Of a stretch of 38,745 nt of DNA, positions 9,364 through 17,409 are shown piece by piece (within the stretch, counting starts at the first letter, position 1; every line of letters starts with the position of its first letter). Source of the DNA: Paludibacteraceae bacterium. GTDB taxonomy: Bacteria; Bacteroidota; Bacteroidia; Bacteroidales; Paludibacteraceae. Location: the NCBI GenBank assembly GCA_017457295.1, contig JAFTHS010000056.1, positions 1 through 38,745 of the forward strand. Reading direction: 5' to 3'. The position numbers and the translations under genes are program-made. The notes beneath the pieces were generated by a model. It was not told the DNA's origin, ran no database searches, and was given only the letters and a program-made list of their open reading frames with translations.

Positions 9364-9394
9364 TTTGTTATTTCAAAAAAAAACACTACCTTTG
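9364..9394 (+). promoter_or_regulatory. tracrRNA promoter
   Basis: TTTG at 9364-9367, a 19-nt spacer and TACCTTTG at 9387-9394, pointing right. It lies back to back with the pre-crRNA promoter; only 15 bp separate the two -33 elements. Confidence 0.88.
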
Positions 9395-9399
9395 CACCA

Positions 9400-9479
9400 A
9401 CTTATTTGAAGGATATACACAATAAGGATTATTCCGTTGTGTAAACATTTAGAGCGGCACGCAAGTGTCGCTCTTTTTT
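9400..9479 (+). ncRNA. tracrRNA, about 80 nt
   Basis: The transcript from the promoter at 9364-9394 opens with ATTTGAAGGATATACACAA (9404-9422), which is identical to repeat positions 28-46 and thus complementary to the minus-strand crRNA repeat. With a G-U pair at the end this makes a 20-bp duplex without a bulge. It is followed by AATAAGGATTATTCCGTTG, close to the nexus region of known tracrRNAs (short GGA/TCC stem), then a linker and a strong terminator hairpin at 9452-9473: GAGCGGCAC and GTGTCGCTC around a GCAA tetraloop, with T6 at 9474-9479. Anti-repeat, nexus and terminator in this order identify the tracrRNA and confirm the direction of the array. Exact ends need RNA data. Confidence 0.94.
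9452..9479 (+). terminator. Intrinsic terminator of the tracrRNA
   Basis: A 9-bp stem (one G-U) with a GNRA-type GCAA loop, followed by six T. In the mature guide complex this hairpin also forms the 3' end of the tracrRNA. Confidence 0.93.
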
Positions 9480-9496
9480 GCACTTCACCTCATCGT

Positions 9497-9536
9497 CTTA
9501 TAGCCTAATCGCCTTATAGCCCTATTGCCTTATTCC
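9497..9536. repeat. 16-bp tandem repeat overlapping the 3' end of the fic gene
   Basis: Two copies of a 16-mer (CTTATAGCCTAATCGC, CTTATAGCCCTATTGC) and half of a third lie head to tail. The repeat supplies the stop codon and the last codons of the Fic protein on the minus strand. Confidence 0.75.
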
Positions 9537-10403
9537 AAAGTACCGCATCACATCCTCAAACATATCTTGGGCTGTTTGGATGGTATCACGCAGAAAACCA
9601 TTGACTTGTCCCCAACTCTGAAGACCACGATAATAGTATAAACGCAAGTCTTCTGTTACAATAAATGGTGTTAAACCATATTGCAAGCACTGCCAAAACA
9701 TCAACAAACGACCTATACGACCATTGCCATCCTGAAACGGATGAATACGCTCAAAGCGCACATGAAAATCCAAAACAGCATCCAAATCTATCTTCTCTTG
9801 CGTATTATACTCCATTAACAATGCCCTCATTTCTTGCTGTACATCAGATGGTTGGGTAGTAGCTTCCCCACCTACTTCATTGGCAAGTTTCTTATACGCA
9901 CCTACGGCAAACCAATCTTTCTGGCTATCAGAAGTATTCGTTTTGAGTAGCGCATGTAGTTGTTTAATATGCGATTCGGTGATTTTATCAGTTGCATGAT
10001 CAATCACATAGTCAATACAACGAAAGTGATTCACCGTTTCGATAATATCATCAATGCGCGTGCTTTCTGTTGTCACTCCTAATGTGTTTGTTTCAAAAAT
10101 ATAGCGTGTTTGCTCCTTGGTCAAACGACTACCTTCTATGTGATTGGAATTGTAGGTCAAATCAATCTGTACACGGTGATAAATCCCACCTTTTAGCCGA
10201 CTCTCTTTTTCTTCTCTCAAGCGCGATAACAGAGGCGATACTTTCGCTTTTCCTTTCTTAGGTAATGTAGCACTAACAGGTATATTCCATGTCTTGCCCA
10301 CCAGAAATGCGCCCTCTATCTTACCCGTTGCACAATAATTACGAGCTGTACGCTCACTCACACCATATTTCTCAGCAAACTGACTAACAGATATATATTC
10401 CAT
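9522..10403 (-). CDS. Fic-domain protein with N-terminal helix-turn-helix, 293 aa
   Basis: Fic enzymes transfer AMP or related groups from nucleotides to target proteins. The catalytic motif HPFQDGNGRIGR is complete at residues 221-232, with His221 as the catalytic base. An upstream SNHIEG (86-91) matches the (S/T)xxxE(G/N) inhibitory motif, with Glu90 as the autoinhibitory residue, placed N-terminal to the Fic core (class II). Residues 1-45 (ISVSQFAEKYGVSERTARNY...) look like an excisionase/MerR-type HTH DNA-binding domain. The promoter holds a perfect palindrome, so autoregulation is likely. It is monocistronic and converges on the tracrRNA. There is no small antitoxin gene beside it, in keeping with the built-in inhibitory helix. 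Target unknown; it may be a stress regulator or part of defence, but its position beside CRISPR is not proof. Confidence 0.92.
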   Translation of the reverse strand: MEYISVSQFAEKYGVSERTARNYCATGKIEGAFLVGKTWNIPVSATLPKKGKAKVSPLLSRLREEKESRLKGGIYHRVQIDLTYNSNHIEGSRLTKEQTRYIFETNTLGVTTESTRIDDIIETVNHFRCIDYVIDHATDKITESHIKQLHALLKTNTSDSQKDWFAVGAYKKLANEVGGEATTQPSDVQQEMRALLMEYNTQEKIDLDAVLDFHVRFERIHPFQDGNGRIGRLLMFWQCLQYGLTPFIVTEDLRLYYYRGLQSWGQVNGFLRDTIQTAQDMFEDVMRYFGIRQ

Positions 10404-10434
10404 CTTGCGGCTAGTTTTTTTAGTAAATTCGCTG

Positions 10435-10466
10435 CAAAGGTACTATTTTTTGCCGACATCGGCAAG
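10435..10466 (-). promoter_or_regulatory. fic promoter with palindromic operator
   Basis: On the minus strand CTTG (10463-10466), a 20-nt spacer and TACCTTTG (10435-10442). The perfect palindrome TTGCCGACATCGGCAA (10450-10465; arms of 7, centre of 2) fills the spacer and overlaps the -33 element, an arrangement typical of repression by promoter occlusion. The HTH domain of the Fic protein is the obvious candidate to bind it; that link is inference. Confidence 0.75.
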
Positions 10467-10487
10467 TTTTTGTACAAAAATATACTA

Positions 10488-10511
10488 AAATAGGCATTTT
10501 TTTGCCTATTT
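10488..10511 (-). terminator. Terminator-like hairpin at the end of the fabD-aminotransferase operon
   Basis: AAATAGGCA (10488-10496) and TGCCTATTT (10503-10511) form a perfect 9-bp stem that includes the aminotransferase stop codon. The bases downstream on the minus strand are T-rich but not an uninterrupted run. Confidence 0.6.
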
Positions 10512-11705
10512 GCCTTCTTGTGCGTTGTATGCTTCTAAAGCTTTGCGCAGAACAAGGACTGCCTTCGAAAGATCCTCCTTATTCAGAATATATGCCATTC
10601 GCACCTGATGACGCCCATCCTCAGGATTAGTGTAGAAACCACTGCCAGGCGCCATAATCACTGTCTGACCTTCATACTGGAAGTCGGTGAGACACCATTG
10701 GCAGAACTTATCCGTATCATCCACAGGCAAATGCACCATCACATAAAACGCGCCCATAGGCGTAGGAGCAAACACACCAGGGATTTGATTGAGTTGGTCA
10801 ATGAGGAAATTGCGGCGTGATAAATACTCATCATATACCTCCTCTAAGTAATCGTGTGGCGTAGCCAAAGCCGATTCAGCAATCACTTGACCAATCAAAG
10901 GAGGTGAGAGGCGTGCTTGGCAGAATTTCATCACCGCTTGGTGCACCTCTTTGTTCTTAGTAATCAGCGCGCCAATACGCACACCACAAAGCGAATAGCG
11001 TTTGCTCACCGAATCAATAAGTATTACCCTATCTTCAATACCCTCAAGGTGGAAAGCAGAGATATATGGACGCTTGGTATAGATAAACTCGCGATAGACT
11101 TCATCAGAGAAGAGATAAAGGTCGTATTTCTTTACCAAGTCGCGAATCTGCATCATCTCTTGCTTAGTATATAGATAGCCTGTAGGGTTATTTGGATTGC
11201 AGATGAGGATAGCACGTGTCTTATCGGTGATCTGTTTCTCGAACTCTTCTACCGATGGAAGTTTAAATCCATTTTCAATATTGGTTTTAACAGGTTTAAT
11301 CACAGCACCACATGACACCGCAAAAGCCATATAGTTGGCATAACTGGGGTCGGTGATGATGATCTCATCGCCTGGATTGAGGCATGCCATATACGCAAAC
11401 ATAATAGCCTCCGAACCACCCGAAGTGATAATAATCTCGTCTGGTGAGATATCAATACCATACTCAGCATAATACCCCACCATCTTTGCACGCAAAGATA
11501 GAACTCCTTGAGAAGGCGTATACGCTAGGATATCACGCTGGAAAGCAGCAATAGCATCTTTGGCACAATCGGGTGTCTGGATGTCAGGCTGACCAATGTT
11601 GAGAGAATAGATGTGAATGCCATTTCGGTGTGCCGCTTCGGCATACTTCGCCAATTTACGAATAGGCGATTGTGGCATACTTTGTGCACGTTTGGAGATT
11701 TTCAT
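10506..11705 (-). CDS. PLP-dependent class I aminotransferase (aspartate-aminotransferase-like), 399 aa
   Basis: Fold-type I aminotransferase. Visible landmarks are SGGSEA (95-100, phosphate site), NPNNPTG (170-176), SDEVYRE (200-206), the Schiff-base lysine in SVSKRYS (Lys235) and GVRIGA (241-246). The length is standard. Such proteins in Bacteroidota are usually annotated as aspartate or broad-specificity aminotransferases; the substrate cannot be fixed from sequence. It lies 36 nt downstream of fabD on the same strand with no promoter in between, so the two form an operon although their roles differ. Confidence 0.93.
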   Translation of the reverse strand: MKISKRAQSMPQSPIRKLAKYAEAAHRNGIHIYSLNIGQPDIQTPDCAKDAIAAFQRDILAYTPSQGVLSLRAKMVGYYAEYGIDISPDEIIITSGGSEAIMFAYMACLNPGDEIIITDPSYANYMAFAVSCGAVIKPVKTNIENGFKLPSVEEFEKQITDKTRAILICNPNNPTGYLYTKQEMMQIRDLVKKYDLYLFSDEVYREFIYTKRPYISAFHLEGIEDRVILIDSVSKRYSLCGVRIGALITKNKEVHQAVMKFCQARLSPPLIGQVIAESALATPHDYLEEVYDEYLSRRNFLIDQLNQIPGVFAPTPMGAFYVMVHLPVDDTDKFCQWCLTDFQYEGQTVIMAPGSGFYTNPEDGRHQVRMAYILNKEDLSKAVLVLRKALEAYNAQEGK

Positions 11706-11741
11706 GGCGATGATATGGTTAATAGTTAATGATTTAATATT

Positions 11742-12608
11742 TTATCCTGTTGTAACTTCAGAATTAATTTTTCGAATAAGTCCCTTGAGCACATCGCCTG
11801 GACCAAACTCATAGAAGTGAGTAGCCCCATCGGCTATCATCTGCTGCACACTTTGCGTCCAACGGACAGGCGATGTCAATTGTGCCAACACCAAGTGCTG
11901 GATAGTAGCAGGGTCGGTCTCGCCCTTAGCGCTCACGTTCTGATAAACAGGACACATAGGAGCACGGAAGATAGTCTCCATAATAGCCTTCTCCAAGTGC
12001 TGAGCAGCAGGTTGCATCAATGGTGAATGAAATGCTCCACCCACGGGCAACTTCAATGCTCGCTTAGCCCCTGCCTCTTTGAGCGCTTTACACGCCTGCT
12101 CTACTCCACTCTGCGAGCCTGAGATAACCACTTGACCAGGGCAATTGAAGTTGGCTGCAACAACCACATCCTCCACACTATCACACACTTCTGCTACCTT
12201 ATCGTCTGGCATTCCCAAAACTGCAGCCATAGTTCCAGGAACGATTTCGCAGGCCTCTTGCATAGCTTGAGCACGTTGACTAACTAAACGTAAGCCATCT
12301 TCCCAGTCAATAGCACCTGCCGCTACTAAAGCAGAGAACTCGCCTAAACTGTGGCCTGCCACCATATCTGGACGCAAAGTAGTCATCAATTTGCTGGCTA
12401 CAATACTATGTAAAAATATCGCAGGTTGAGTAACACGCGTTTGGCGCAAATCTTCATCCGAACCCTCGAACATCACACCCGTAATAGAAAAACCTAGAAT
12501 GTCGTTGGCACGTTGCATAATAGTACGCGCTTCAGCATAAGCATCGTACAAATCCTTTGCCATGCCCGAATATTGAGCCCCTTGACCGGGGAATACAAAA
12601 GCCGTCAT
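11742..12608 (-). CDS. fabD: Malonyl-CoA:acyl-carrier-protein transacylase FabD, 288 aa
   Basis: Loads malonyl groups from CoA onto ACP for fatty acid synthesis in the cytosol. It shows FPGQGAQ at residues 6-12, the nucleophile elbow GHSLGE with Ser87, the later histidine motif GGAFHSPLM and FYEFGPGDVLKGL near the C-terminus. The frame is open to 12629, but MTAFVFPGQGAQ at 12608 matches the usual family start. First gene of a two-gene minus-strand operon with its own promoter at 12661-12692. Confidence 0.97.
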   Translation of the reverse strand: MTAFVFPGQGAQYSGMAKDLYDAYAEARTIMQRANDILGFSITGVMFEGSDEDLRQTRVTQPAIFLHSIVASKLMTTLRPDMVAGHSLGEFSALVAAGAIDWEDGLRLVSQRAQAMQEACEIVPGTMAAVLGMPDDKVAEVCDSVEDVVVAANFNCPGQVVISGSQSGVEQACKALKEAGAKRALKLPVGGAFHSPLMQPAAQHLEKAIMETIFRAPMCPVYQNVSAKGETDPATIQHLVLAQLTSPVRWTQSVQQMIADGATHFYEFGPGDVLKGLIRKINSEVTTG

Positions 12609-12660
12609 TAGATATAGAAATAAAATCAATTAATAATAATCTGTTCGTAAAATTCGACCA

Positions 12661-12692
12661 CAAAGGTACAATAATTTATTGTAATACACAAA
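12661..12692 (-). promoter_or_regulatory. fabD promoter
   Basis: Minus strand TTTG (12689-12692), 20-nt spacer, TACCTTTG (12661-12668). Leader of about 45 nt before the ATG at 12608. Confidence 0.83.
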
Positions 12693-12759
12693 TTCCTACC
12701 TACAAAAATCAGTAAGTAGAGTCATTAGAAAAATATATTTCAAAAAAGTAGATAATGAA

Positions 12760-12791
12760 TTTGTATATGTATGATTTTTTTTGTAACTTTG
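12760..12791 (+). promoter_or_regulatory. Promoter of the dehydrogenase-pepT-gcvT genes
   Basis: TTTG at 12760-12763, 20-nt spacer, TAACTTTG at 12784-12791. The ATG at 12801 is only 9 nt after the -7 box, so the mRNA is nearly leaderless. Confidence 0.8.
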
Positions 12792-12800
12792 CAGCCGAAT

Positions 12801-13718
12801 ATGCGCATAGCTTTCACAACCATATTGCCAGACGAAGGATTTGCACTACTGAGCCAGCATACACTATATGCTCCTCTGGAGCAATCAGAGGTGCTGGTGA
12901 GCACTTTCGACAAACCAGTAACGCGCGAAATGATTATGTCGGCACCACATTTGCAATTGGTGGCGAATTTCGGTGTGGGATTCAATAATATCGACCTTGA
13001 AGCATGCCGTGAGCGCGGTATTCGTGTGACCAACACCCCCAATCCTGTGATTGAGCCCACAGCCGAACTGGCATTTGCGCTTATGCACGATGTGGCGAGG
13101 CGTACGGCGGAGTTCGACCGCAAACTCAGAGAAGGTAAAGCCGAGCCTTTTGGTGTGATGAATAACCTCAGCCACTCGCTGTATGGCAAGACACTGGGTA
13201 TCATTGGCATGGGACGCATCGGACAAGCATTGGCGAGAAGGGCAGTGGCAAGCGGAATGCAAATCGTGTACAATAATCGCCGTCCATTGAGCGATGAGAC
13301 GATGAAGCAATTAGGTTATGAGGCAAAATATGTGAGCAAAGATGAGTTGCTAATGGAGGCGGATTTTGTGAGTTTGAATTTGCCTTATACGCCTGAAGTG
13401 AAGCATATCATTGACGGCAAAGCATTGCGCATGATGAAATCCACCGCCTACCTTATCAACACCGCGCGTGGTGCTCACGTGGACGAGCAGGCACTCGTAA
13501 AAGCCCTCAAGGATGGTGAGATAGCAGGTGCAGCGATGGATGTCTATGAACATGAGCCACAAATCACGCCAGAACTGCTGACCTTAGATAATGTAGTACT
13601 CTCACCTCATACGGGTACAGGCACATGGGAAGGACGCATTGCTATGTGCAAAAACGTCTGCGACAATATCCTCGCGTGGGAAAACAATGAAATTGATAAA
13701 ATGAATATAATACTATGA
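12801..13718 (+). CDS. D-isomer-specific 2-hydroxyacid dehydrogenase, 305 aa
   Basis: NAD(P)-dependent reduction of a 2-oxoacid to a D-2-hydroxyacid. The nucleotide-binding motif is GMGRIG (136-141), and the catalytic triad of the family appears as Arg223 (NTARGA), Glu252 (HEP) and His270 (SPHTGTGT). [12 protein letters not shown] (54-65) belongs to the substrate domain. It resembles glyoxylate/hydroxypyruvate reductases, but the exact substrate is not certain. The open frame extends to 12771, inside the promoter, so the ATG at 12801 is chosen. Its stop overlaps the pepT start (ATGA), which implies coupling. Confidence 0.9.
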   Translation: MRIAFTTILPDEGFALLSQHTLYAPLEQSEVLVSTFDKPVTREMIMSAPHLQLVANFGVGFNNIDLEACRERGIRVTNTPNPVIEPTAELAFALMHDVARRTAEFDRKLREGKAEPFGVMNNLSHSLYGKTLGIIGMGRIGQALARRAVASGMQIVYNNRRPLSDETMKQLGYEAKYVSKDELLMEADFVSLNLPYTPEVKHIIDGKALRMMKSTAYLINTARGAHVDEQALVKALKDGEIAGAAMDVYEHEPQITPELLTLDNVVLSPHTGTGTWEGRIAMCKNVCDNILAWENNEIDKMNIIL

Positions 13719-14926
13719 CACTTTCCGAAAGATTTTTGAAGTATGTGAGTTTCTGCACCACATCGGATGAAGAAACCAATATGACGCCCTCTACTCCAGG
13801 GCAGATGGAGTTTGCTAAGTACCTCGCTGCTGAACTCAAAGAGATTGGTATGCAAGAGGTGACACTCGACGACAATGGCTATGTAATGGCTACCCTACCC
13901 GCTAACGTGGAAGGCAAGCCCGTTATCGGCTTTATTGCCCATATGGACACTGCTCCTGATGCAAGTGGCAAGAACGTAAAAGCACGCATCGTGGAGAACT
14001 ACGACGGCAATGACATCGTGCTCAACGCAGAGAAGAACATCGTCTTTGAAGTAGCTAAATACCCTGAGATACTTGACTACAAAGGTCAAGATATCATCGT
14101 AACTGATGGTACTACACTGCTCGGCGCAGACGACAAAGCGGGTTTGGCGGAGATTGTGACCGCTTGCGAGTACTTGATTCAACACCCAGAAATAGAGCAT
14201 GGTAAGATTCGTGTGGGCTTTACGCCTGATGAAGAGATTGGTCAAGGTGCAGACCACTTTGATGTAGCTAAGTTCGGTTGCGACTTCGCCTATACCATGG
14301 ACGGCGGGGCTGTGGGAGAACTCGAATACGAGAACTTCAACGCAGCTGGCTGCAAGGTGAAAGTGCATGGTGTGAACGTGCACCCTGGTTATGGCTACCA
14401 CAAGATGATCAACTCTATGCGTATCGCCAACCAGTTTGCCACTATGTTGCCTCGTTGGGAGACACCAGAGCATACACAAGGTTATGAGGGCTTCTATCAC
14501 CTCATTGCTATGAACGGCAGCGTGGAGGAGACCACCTTGCAATACATCATCCGCGACCATGACCGTGCCCGCTTCGAGAGTCGCAAACGCGAGATGGAGC
14601 ACCTAGCACGCAAGATCAACCAAGAGTATGGCGAAGGTACCGTAGAGGTTGAACTCCGCGACCAATACTACAACATGCGCGAGAAAGTGGAACCCGTAAT
14701 GCATATCGTAACACTCGTGGAGGAAGCTATGAAAGAGGTAGGCGTAACACCCAAAGTGCAACCTATCCGTGGCGGAACAGACGGCGCACGCCTATCATTT
14801 GAAGGACTACCCTGCCCTAACATCTTCGCAGGCGGTGTGAACTTCCATAGCCGATTTGAGTATCTGCCTATCCCATCCATGGAGAAGGCTATGCAGGTAA
14901 TCTTGCAAATCGTGCAAAAAGCGTGA
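13715..14926 (+). CDS. pepT: Peptidase T (tripeptide aminopeptidase), 403 aa
   Basis: M20B family dizinc aminopeptidase that removes the N-terminal residue of tripeptides in the cytosol. Metal-site motifs are IAHMDTAP (His76, Asp78), LLGADDKAG (136-143, bridging Asp), PDEEIGQG (171-178, catalytic and metal Glu), MDGG, and NFHSRFEY near the C-terminus (last metal His). Length is normal. The ATG overlaps the preceding stop by 4 nt. The context with gcvT suggests amino-acid catabolism. Confidence 0.96.
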   Translation: MTLSERFLKYVSFCTTSDEETNMTPSTPGQMEFAKYLAAELKEIGMQEVTLDDNGYVMATLPANVEGKPVIGFIAHMDTAPDASGKNVKARIVENYDGNDIVLNAEKNIVFEVAKYPEILDYKGQDIIVTDGTTLLGADDKAGLAEIVTACEYLIQHPEIEHGKIRVGFTPDEEIGQGADHFDVAKFGCDFAYTMDGGAVGELEYENFNAAGCKVKVHGVNVHPGYGYHKMINSMRIANQFATMLPRWETPEHTQGYEGFYHLIAMNGSVEETTLQYIIRDHDRARFESRKREMEHLARKINQEYGEGTVEVELRDQYYNMREKVEPVMHIVTLVEEAMKEVGVTPKVQPIRGGTDGARLSFEGLPCPNIFAGGVNFHSRFEYLPIPSMEKAMQVILQIVQKA

Positions 14927-14976
14927 TTTGCAAGACCGTTTAAAGTTTAAGGTTTAAAGTATAAAGGCAAGAATAT
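14927..14976. repeat. AT-rich GTTTAAAG-type linker between pepT and gcvT
   Basis: The 50-bp gap is mostly iterations of GTTTAAAG/GTTTAAGG-like words ending in GTATAAAGG. No promoter or terminator is visible, so pepT and gcvT are probably co-transcribed. Confidence 0.6.
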
Positions 14977-16044
14977 ATGAAAACTACTCCATTTACAGAC
15001 ATCCATATCGCTTTAGGAGCGAAGATGGCAGATTTTGCGGGCTTTAATATGCCTATTCAATACCCTACGGGTATCAATCAAGAACACATGATCGTGCGCG
15101 AAGGCGTGGGCGTATTCGATGTGAGCCACATGGGCGAGTTTTGGGTGAAAGGCGAAAAAGCATTGGACTTCCTGCAATATATCACCACCAACGACGTGAG
15201 CAAACTGGAAGCTGGCAAAGCACAATACACCTGTTTCCCTAACGGCAAAGGTGGTATCGTGGACGACCTCATTATCTACAAATACTCCACCACCAAATAC
15301 TTGCTCGTTGTGAATGCTGGCAATATTGATAAGGATTGGGCATGGGTGAACGAGCACAACACGTTTGGTGTGCAATTGGAGAATGCTAGCGACCGCTACG
15401 GTCAATTGGCAGTGCAAGGACCTAAAGCCACAGAGATGCTCCAACTCCTTACCGACGCCGATCTAAGTGCGATTCCTTATTATTCATTCCGCGAGTGGTC
15501 ATTCGCAGGCGTACAAGGCGTAATCCTCAGTAATACAGGATATACCGGCGCTGGAGGATTCGAGTTGTACTTCCCTAAAGAGCATAGCCAGCAAATCTGG
15601 GATGCCCTCTTCGAAGTGGGTAAAGACTTCGGACTGGCACCTATCGGCTTGGGCGCACGCGATAGCTTGCGTCTGGAGAAATGGTACTGCCTCTATGGTC
15701 ATGATATTGATGACACTACTTCTCCACTCGAAGCAGGATTAGGATGGATTACAAAGTTTGATGCTAAGGACTTTATTGACAAAGAGTTCTTACTCAAGCA
15801 AAAAGCTGAAGGCGTGAAGCGCAAATTGGTGCATTTCGAATGCCAAGAGCGTGCTATTCCACGTTGCGGATATGAGATTTGCGATGCGGAGGGCAATGTG
15901 ATTGGTAATGTAACCAGCGGTATCATGCTGCCAACCACCAAGGTGGGCATTGGTATGGGCTATGTGCAAACAGCATTTGCCAAGAAAGAAACCATTATCT
16001 ATGTGAAGATTCGCGAGAAACTGATTCCTGCAAAGATTGTGTAA
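14977..16044 (+). CDS. gcvT: Glycine cleavage system T protein (aminomethyltransferase), 355 aa
   Basis: Transfers the methylene group from the H-protein-bound intermediate of glycine to tetrahydrofolate and releases ammonia. Family features include [14 protein letters not shown] (25-38), [13 protein letters not shown] (44-56), [14 protein letters not shown] (about 187-200) and [10 protein letters not shown]. The length is standard. The partner genes gcvH and gcvP are not in the window. Last gene before a strong bidirectional terminator. Confidence 0.97.
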   Translation: MKTTPFTDIHIALGAKMADFAGFNMPIQYPTGINQEHMIVREGVGVFDVSHMGEFWVKGEKALDFLQYITTNDVSKLEAGKAQYTCFPNGKGGIVDDLIIYKYSTTKYLLVVNAGNIDKDWAWVNEHNTFGVQLENASDRYGQLAVQGPKATEMLQLLTDADLSAIPYYSFREWSFAGVQGVILSNTGYTGAGGFELYFPKEHSQQIWDALFEVGKDFGLAPIGLGARDSLRLEKWYCLYGHDIDDTTSPLEAGLGWITKFDAKDFIDKEFLLKQKAEGVKRKLVHFECQERAIPRCGYEICDAEGNVIGNVTSGIMLPTTKVGIGMGYVQTAFAKKETIIYVKIREKLIPAKIV

Positions 16045-16064
16045 TTCGGTCTTACGATATAAAA

Positions 16065-16093
16065 ACAAACGGCGGAAAATTTCCGCCGTTTGT
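16065..16093. terminator. Bidirectional terminator between gcvT and the CoA-transferase gene
   Basis: A perfect 14-bp inverted repeat, ACAAACGGCGGAAA and TTTCCGCCGTTTGT, lies between two convergent genes. It is GC-rich in the middle with A-rich and T-containing flanks. Confidence 0.85.
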
Positions 16094-16109
16094 TGTATTT
16101 ACTGACATG

Positions 16110-17402
16110 TTATTTCAATCGCAAGAACCCGATACCAAAGCGTTGCACAGCTGCTCGCTCAAGTTCCTCTCTCACCGATGGATCTGCAATGCTGATTAGT
16201 GCTTTGGCGCGTTCTGCTAATGGCAAGTTACGCAAATATACTATACCATGCTCCGTCGCAATATATTGCGCCTGGAAGCGTGTGGTAACCACACCTGCAC
16301 CAGGTGCCAAGTTGGCAACAATCTTTGACTGTCCTTTACTAGTCATACTAGGCAAAGCGATAAAGCATTTGCCGCCTTCTGAGAGCGCAGCACCATACAT
16401 AAAATCATGCTGACCACCCACACCCGATATAATAGTCTCGCCTATCGAGTCGGCACATATCTGCCCTGTGAGATCGACTTCTACAGCCGAATTGATAGCC
16501 ATCGCTTTAGGGTTCTGACGGATATTTTGTGGATCATTGGTGAAGGCTACATCACGGATTACGAAATCGGTGTTTCCGTCCATATAATCATACAAATGCT
16601 TCGAACCTAATACCAAGCTACCCAACGACTTACCTGGGTAAATCTTCTTCAGCGAGTTGTCAATAATACCCTTCTCTATCAATGGCAATACGCCGTCGGT
16701 TATCGCCTCGGTATGTAATCCCAAATGTTGGTGTCCACTCAGTGCGTTGATCACAGCATTAGGTATTCCGCCTACACCAATCTGCAAAGTAGCACCATCG
16801 GGAATCTCGTTGGCTATGAAGTTACCAATGCGTGTTTCTATCTCGCTGGGCACAGGGGTTGGTACTTCAATGAGTGGCTCATCGCCACGACACATAGCAG
16901 CAATCTGGCTGACATGTATTACAGGGTCGCCAAAAGTGCGAGGCATGTATTTATTCACTTGTGCAATAACTGTCTTCGCACATTCAGCCCCCGAGAAAGC
17001 AATGTCGGCAGAGATACCGTAAGAACAATAGCCATTCTCGTCGGGTTCGCTGACATTCAGAAACGCCACATCCACAGGCACTTGCCCGCTACGGAAAAGA
17101 AATGGCACTTCGCCCAAGAAGCATGGGATGGTGTCCGCTACACCCTCGCGCATAGCACGGCGCAAGTTATTGGGAACAAAGATATTGAGTGCTCGGAACG
17201 AGTCCATCAATTCACGTTTAGCGTATGGTGCTTCTTCGGGGTGCACGCCAAAGCCCGAGATGATTTTCACATCGCGCAGTTCGCTGGCGCGCTCGGTAAG
17301 CGCACGCAAAAGTACCATAGGGATGGATGTAGAACCTTGTACGACAATCGTGTCGCCCGATTTCACGAGGCGCACCGCCTCCGCTGGAGATAAGTATTGC
17401 AT
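16110..17402 (-). CDS. Acetyl-CoA hydrolase/4-hydroxybutyrate CoA-transferase family protein, 430 aa
   Basis: Class I CoA-transferase. The catalytic glutamate is in GLHTEAITDG (Glu232), and the oxyanion and CoA-binding glycine loops are visible as QIGVGGIPNAV (207-217) and ISGVGGQHDFMYGA. The enzyme moves CoA between acetate or another acid and an acyl-CoA. It is the last gene of the iorA-iorB-aminotransferase-CoA-transferase operon, 7 nt after the aminotransferase gene. In that setting it may convert the acyl-CoA made by IorAB to the free acid, or recycle CoA with acetate. The actual acid is unknown. Confidence 0.92.
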   Translation of the reverse strand: MQYLSPAEAVRLVKSGDTIVVQGSTSIPMVLLRALTERASELRDVKIISGFGVHPEEAPYAKRELMDSFRALNIFVPNNLRRAMREGVADTIPCFLGEVPFLFRSGQVPVDVAFLNVSEPDENGYCSYGISADIAFSGAECAKTVIAQVNKYMPRTFGDPVIHVSQIAAMCRGDEPLIEVPTPVPSEIETRIGNFIANEIPDGATLQIGVGGIPNAVINALSGHQHLGLHTEAITDGVLPLIEKGIIDNSLKKIYPGKSLGSLVLGSKHLYDYMDGNTDFVIRDVAFTNDPQNIRQNPKAMAINSAVEVDLTGQICADSIGETIISGVGGQHDFMYGAALSEGGKCFIALPSMTSKGQSKIVANLAPGAGVVTTRFQAQYIATEHGIVYLRNLPLAERAKALISIADPSVREELERAAVQRFGIGFLRLK

Positions 17403-17409
17403 AAAAATT

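Noticed and set aside
7558..9521. Additional cas genes such as csn2, cas4 or a new effector
   Set aside because: No long open frame exists between cas2 and fic apart from repeat artefacts; the locus is plain II-C in gene content.
9522..10403. Fic gene as part of the CRISPR system
   Set aside because: It has its own promoter and converges on the tracrRNA; nothing in the sequence ties it to CRISPR function beyond adjacency.
16725..17393. 222-codon plus-strand open frame opposite the CoA-transferase gene
   Set aside because: Antisense shadow; the opposite strand has complete CoA-transferase motifs and this frame has none.
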